In this document: piece by piece, positions 22,889-25,365 of the stretch
How the letters are laid out: each line of letters starts with the position of its first letter
How positions within the stretch are numbered: the first letter of the stretch is position 1
Assembly (NCBI GenBank): GCA_018224315.1
Contig: JAGTVF010000268.1
Span: 1-25,365 of the forward strand
Direction of reading: 5' to 3'
Source: Desulfobacterales bacterium
GTDB taxonomy: Bacteria > Desulfobacterota > Desulfobacteria > Desulfobacterales > Desulfosalsimonadaceae
DNA length: 25,365 bases
The notes under the pieces: generated by a model
What the model saw: only the letters and a program-made list of their open reading frames with translations
The model's database searches: none
Told to the model about the DNA's origin: nothing
Program-made: the position numbers and the translations under genes

Positions 22889-23851
22889 ATGTTTCGACAC
22901 ATCCTCATTCCGCTGGACGGCTCCGGTCTGGCCGAATGCTCTGTTTCCTGCGCCGTGGCGTTTGCCCGGGCGTTCGGCGCCCGTGTCACGCTGCTGCGGG
23001 TTCTGGAAAAAGCGCAAAACACCGAGTGTCTGCAGCCCATCGATCCGCTGGAATGGAGCATGTATAAAAGGGAAGCCGACACCTACCTGGCGGAATTGGG
23101 GGCCCGGTTTGAAACAGAGGGCATCAGGGCGGAATTTTTGCTAAAGGAGGGACATCCGGCCCAGCGCATCATAGAAGCAATCCAGGAAAAAGACATCGAT
23201 CTGATGGTGGTCAGCAGTCACGGCAGAAGCGGGCTAAGCGGGTGGAATGCCGGCAGTGTATTCCAGAAAATCATTCTGCGCGCACGCATCTCCATCATGA
23301 TCGTCCGGGCATACCACTACTGTGGGGAAAAAGATCCATCCGCCCGGTTTGACTTCAGCAGGATACTGGTTCCTCTCGATGGTTCCAAAAGATCTGAATT
23401 TGCCCTGCCCCCGGCAGCCACCCTGGCCCACTCCCACAATGCAGAACTCATTCTGGCCCATGTGGTAAACATGCCTGAAATGCCGCGCTGGACCCAACTC
23501 ACCCAGGAAGATGCGGAACTGGTAAACCGTTTGGTGGACCGCAACCGTGAAGAGATGGGAAAACACTTTGAGACGGTTCTGCCCCGTTTGCCTGTTGAGG
23601 CCCGAACCCTTGTGGAAACATCCGATGATGCGGCCCTCCGGCTCCATGAACTGGTGCAGGAACAAAATGCAGATCTGGTGGTCTTGAGCGCCCACGGTTA
23701 TTCCGGGAAATCGAGATGGACCTTCGGGAGCATCGCGCATACCTTTATCGCCTATGGCACCACACCGCTGCTTCTCGTGCAGGACTTCCCCCGCGACAAA
23801 ATAGAGCCGACCGAGGCGGAAGCAGCGGCTGCTGAAAAAAAGGGGCATTAG
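22889..23851 (+). CDS. Tandem universal stress protein (UspA family)
   Basis: The 320-aa cytoplasmic protein consists of two Usp domains. Domain 1 (residues about 1-145) starts MFRHILIPLDGSGLAECS and has the nucleotide-loop pattern SSHGRSGLSGWNAGSV. Domain 2 (about 150-300) restarts with FSRILVPLDGSKRSEFA and ends with SAHGYSGKSRWTFGSIA. Both keep the G-x2-G-x9-G-S/T ATP-binding motif, so both may bind ATP. AAGGAG (22876-22881) lies 7 nt before the ATG. The C-terminal tail is Glu/Ala/Lys-rich. The cyclic glucan synthase gene begins 1 nt after the stop, so the two are surely co-transcribed. Confidence 0.93.
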   Translation: MFRHILIPLDGSGLAECSVSCAVAFARAFGARVTLLRVLEKAQNTECLQPIDPLEWSMYKREADTYLAELGARFETEGIRAEFLLKEGHPAQRIIEAIQEKDIDLMVVSSHGRSGLSGWNAGSVFQKIILRARISIMIVRAYHYCGEKDPSARFDFSRILVPLDGSKRSEFALPPAATLAHSHNAELILAHVVNMPEMPRWTQLTQEDAELVNRLVDRNREEMGKHFETVLPRLPVEARTLVETSDDAALRLHELVQEQNADLVVLSAHGYSGKSRWTFGSIAHTFIAYGTTPLLLVQDFPRDKIEPTEAEAAAAEKKGH

Positions 23852-23852
23852 G

Positions 23853-25365
23853 ATGCTGACCCGCTCCGTCATCGGCCTGACAGGCAGTCCTGCCTGGCTC
23901 GACAATCGCTTAAATGCACAAAAAAGAGTGCTCTGGAAAGCCTACCGGCATTTCGCCCGGCAGGTCGAAAAGGAGTTTATCCAGTCTCCCGCATCCGAAT
24001 GGCTTCTGGACAACTTCCACATCATCCAGGAGGCCTGGCGCAATATTCAGGAGGATATGCCGGTACAATTCTACCGACAACTGCCCAAGCTCAACACCTC
24101 CGCACTCCGGGGCAAACCCCGCATCTACAAGGTTGCCCTGGAAACCATCCAGGCATGTCAGGCGGAATTGAAAACCGATGAGTTAAAGGAATTTATCTCG
24201 ACTTATCAGCAATCCCAGATTCTGGACATCGGTGAACTCTGGGCGCTTCCGGTAATGCTGCGGCTGGGTGTTCTCGACTATCTCACCCAAGCGGCGGGAA
24301 ATCTTCTGGAGCCTCAGGAACGTGACAAAGACCCTGACCCGGCGGCCCTGCCCGGCCTGGAAACGATTTCCGACGAGTCCATGGTCGCCCTCTCAATTCA
24401 GAGCCTGCGCAACCTGGACACCCAGGATTGGAAAGATTTTTTTGAACAAGTTTCCATTGTGGAGCAGATCCTGAGGCAAGATCCGTCAGCGGCCTATGGT
24501 CTCATGGATTTTGAATCCCGGGACAGGAACCGGAAAGCCGTTGAAGCGCTTGCGGAAAAAATTCCTTACAGCGAAACCGAAGTGGCCCGTGAGGCGGTCC
24601 GGCTGGCGCAACAAGGCGGCATGAAAAATCCATCCGGAGCGGATCATTACGGTCATGTCGGTTATTATCTCATGGACGCCGGGCGCGCCCGGCTCGAAGC
24701 GCAGCTGGGATTCCGGCCCGCCGCAGGAGACGGTCTGAAGCGATGGCTCCTGAATCGTCCGGCCCTGCTTTATTTGGGGACAATCGGGATCCTGACCCTG
24801 TTGCTTCTGCTTTTGCTCATGGGTTACGGGTATAGCACCGGCGCCGCGACTCTCCAATTGTGCCTGATTTCCGTTTTTTCCCTGATCCCGGTTGTCACCG
24901 CCGCTGTCACCCTGACCAATTGGGGCCTTACCCGCCTCATCTCCCCCCGGGTGCTGCCGAAACTCGACTTTAAAGATGGCATTGCTGCCGATTGCCGCAC
25001 TATCGTGGTGATCCCGGCCCTGTTGAGCGATACCGATGAGATCGACGCGCTGTTGCGCCAACTGGAGCGCCATTATCTGGGCAATACAGATCCCTGCCTC
25101 TTTTTTGCGCTGCTGACCGACGTGGCTGATGCGCAAGAAAAAGAGATCCCCGACGACCGGGAGCTGATTACAAGGGCCATCACCGGCACCGAAGGACTCA
25201 ACCAGCGCTACGGGGCATTACCCGGAGACGAGACGGGACATTCGCCCTTTTTTCTTTTTCATCGGGAACGACTGTGGAATCCCAAAGAAAACAAATGGAT
25301 GGGATGGGAGCGCAAAAGAGGAAAGCTCGATGAATTCAACCGGCTGCTCAGCGGAGACGAAAACA
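23853..25365 (+). CDS. Cyclic beta-1,2-glucan synthase, N-terminal part (partial)
   Basis: The open frame begins at ATG 23853, one base after the usp stop, and stays open to the window end (504 codons). The N-terminal region has SEWLLDNFHIIQEAWRNI, FYRQLPKLNTS, PRIYKVALETI and LDIGELWALPVMLRLGVL, the recognised opening of NdvB/Cgs-type proteins. Two membrane helices lie at about residues 314-332 and 340-362. After them comes the start of the glycosyltransferase domain (TIVVIPALLSDTDEIDALL, then FFALLTDVADA). Known enzymes exceed 2,700 aa, so only the first fifth or so is present. They make periplasmic cyclic glucans used in osmotic adaptation. ndvB is the usual symbol, but it is not assigned for a partial gene. 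Confidence 0.9.
   Translation, partial: MLTRSVIGLTGSPAWLDNRLNAQKRVLWKAYRHFARQVEKEFIQSPASEWLLDNFHIIQEAWRNIQEDMPVQFYRQLPKLNTSALRGKPRIYKVALETIQACQAELKTDELKEFISTYQQSQILDIGELWALPVMLRLGVLDYLTQAAGNLLEPQERDKDPDPAALPGLETISDESMVALSIQSLRNLDTQDWKDFFEQVSIVEQILRQDPSAAYGLMDFESRDRNRKAVEALAEKIPYSETEVAREAVRLAQQGGMKNPSGADHYGHVGYYLMDAGRARLEAQLGFRPAAGDGLKRWLLNRPALLYLGTIGILTLLLLLLLMGYGYSTGAATLQLCLISVFSLIPVVTAAVTLTNWGLTRLISPRVLPKLDFKDGIAADCRTIVVIPALLSDTDEIDALLRQLERHYLGNTDPCLFFALLTDVADAQEKEIPDDRELITRAITGTEGLNQRYGALPGDETGHSPFFLFHRERLWNPKENKWMGWERKRGKLDEFNRLLSGDEN

Overview
The window looks like a chromosome segment from a strictly anaerobic, Gram-negative member of the Desulfobacterota, most likely a Desulfobacterales sulfate reducer. 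The case is indirect. It has an Mla-type outer-membrane lipid ABC system, an outer-membrane beta-barrel protein, a two-gene SufC/SufB iron-sulfur system, a tungsten/molybdopterin aldehyde:ferredoxin oxidoreductase-family protein, a sigma54 enhancer-binding protein and a class A RNase P RNA. The DNA is moderately GC-rich. No species assignment is possible from the window alone.

Region 1 (1-3770, + strand): tail of an unknown ORF, then an Mla/MCE lipid-transport operon: permease with a fused STAS domain, ATPase, MCE substrate-binding protein and an auxiliary lipoprotein. Region 2 (3777-10710, - strand, converging on region 1 with 6 bp between stops) is a long co-directional run read right to left: a leader with a strong hairpin terminator, nif3-like gene, C4 zinc-ribbon coiled-coil gene, rnpB (RNase P RNA, recognised from sequence; it has an unusually long perfect P12 helix), sufC, sufB-like, a large protein ending in an HPr-like domain, ispD and a nitroreductase. 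Several junctions overlap or are only a few bases apart, so housekeeping RNA processing, Fe-S assembly and isoprenoid synthesis may share transcripts.

Region 3 (11141-14105, + strand): flavodoxin-like protein, YihY/BrkB membrane protein with a C-terminal helical (probably winged-helix) domain, and an EamA-type transporter. Good sigma70-type promoters precede the first two. Region 4 (14195-16591, - strand): outer-membrane beta-barrel protein and a PAS-sigma54 activator, separated by a gap holding a perfect CRP-like palindrome. Region 5 (about 16700-22830) is accessory in character: a decayed transposition-type ATPase fragment, four very small stress/envelope genes (two too short for ordinary ORF calling), an AOR-family oxidoreductase paired with a 92-aa protein, and hflK-hflC. 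A 54-bp two-block direct repeat brackets this block, at 16909-16962 and 22767-22820. Region 6 (22889-end, + strand): a tandem universal stress protein followed after 1 nt by the 5' third or less of a cyclic beta-1,2-glucan synthase gene that runs off the window.

The main points for follow-up are the direct repeat around the stress/AOR/HflKC block, the leader/terminator (or small RNA) upstream of nif3-znr-rnpB, the HPr-like fusion in a suf-ispD operon, and the unusual Cys spacing in the AOR-family protein. I saw no CRISPR array, tRNA, rRNA or intact insertion sequence. Functions are inferred by reading motifs by eye; no database search was run.
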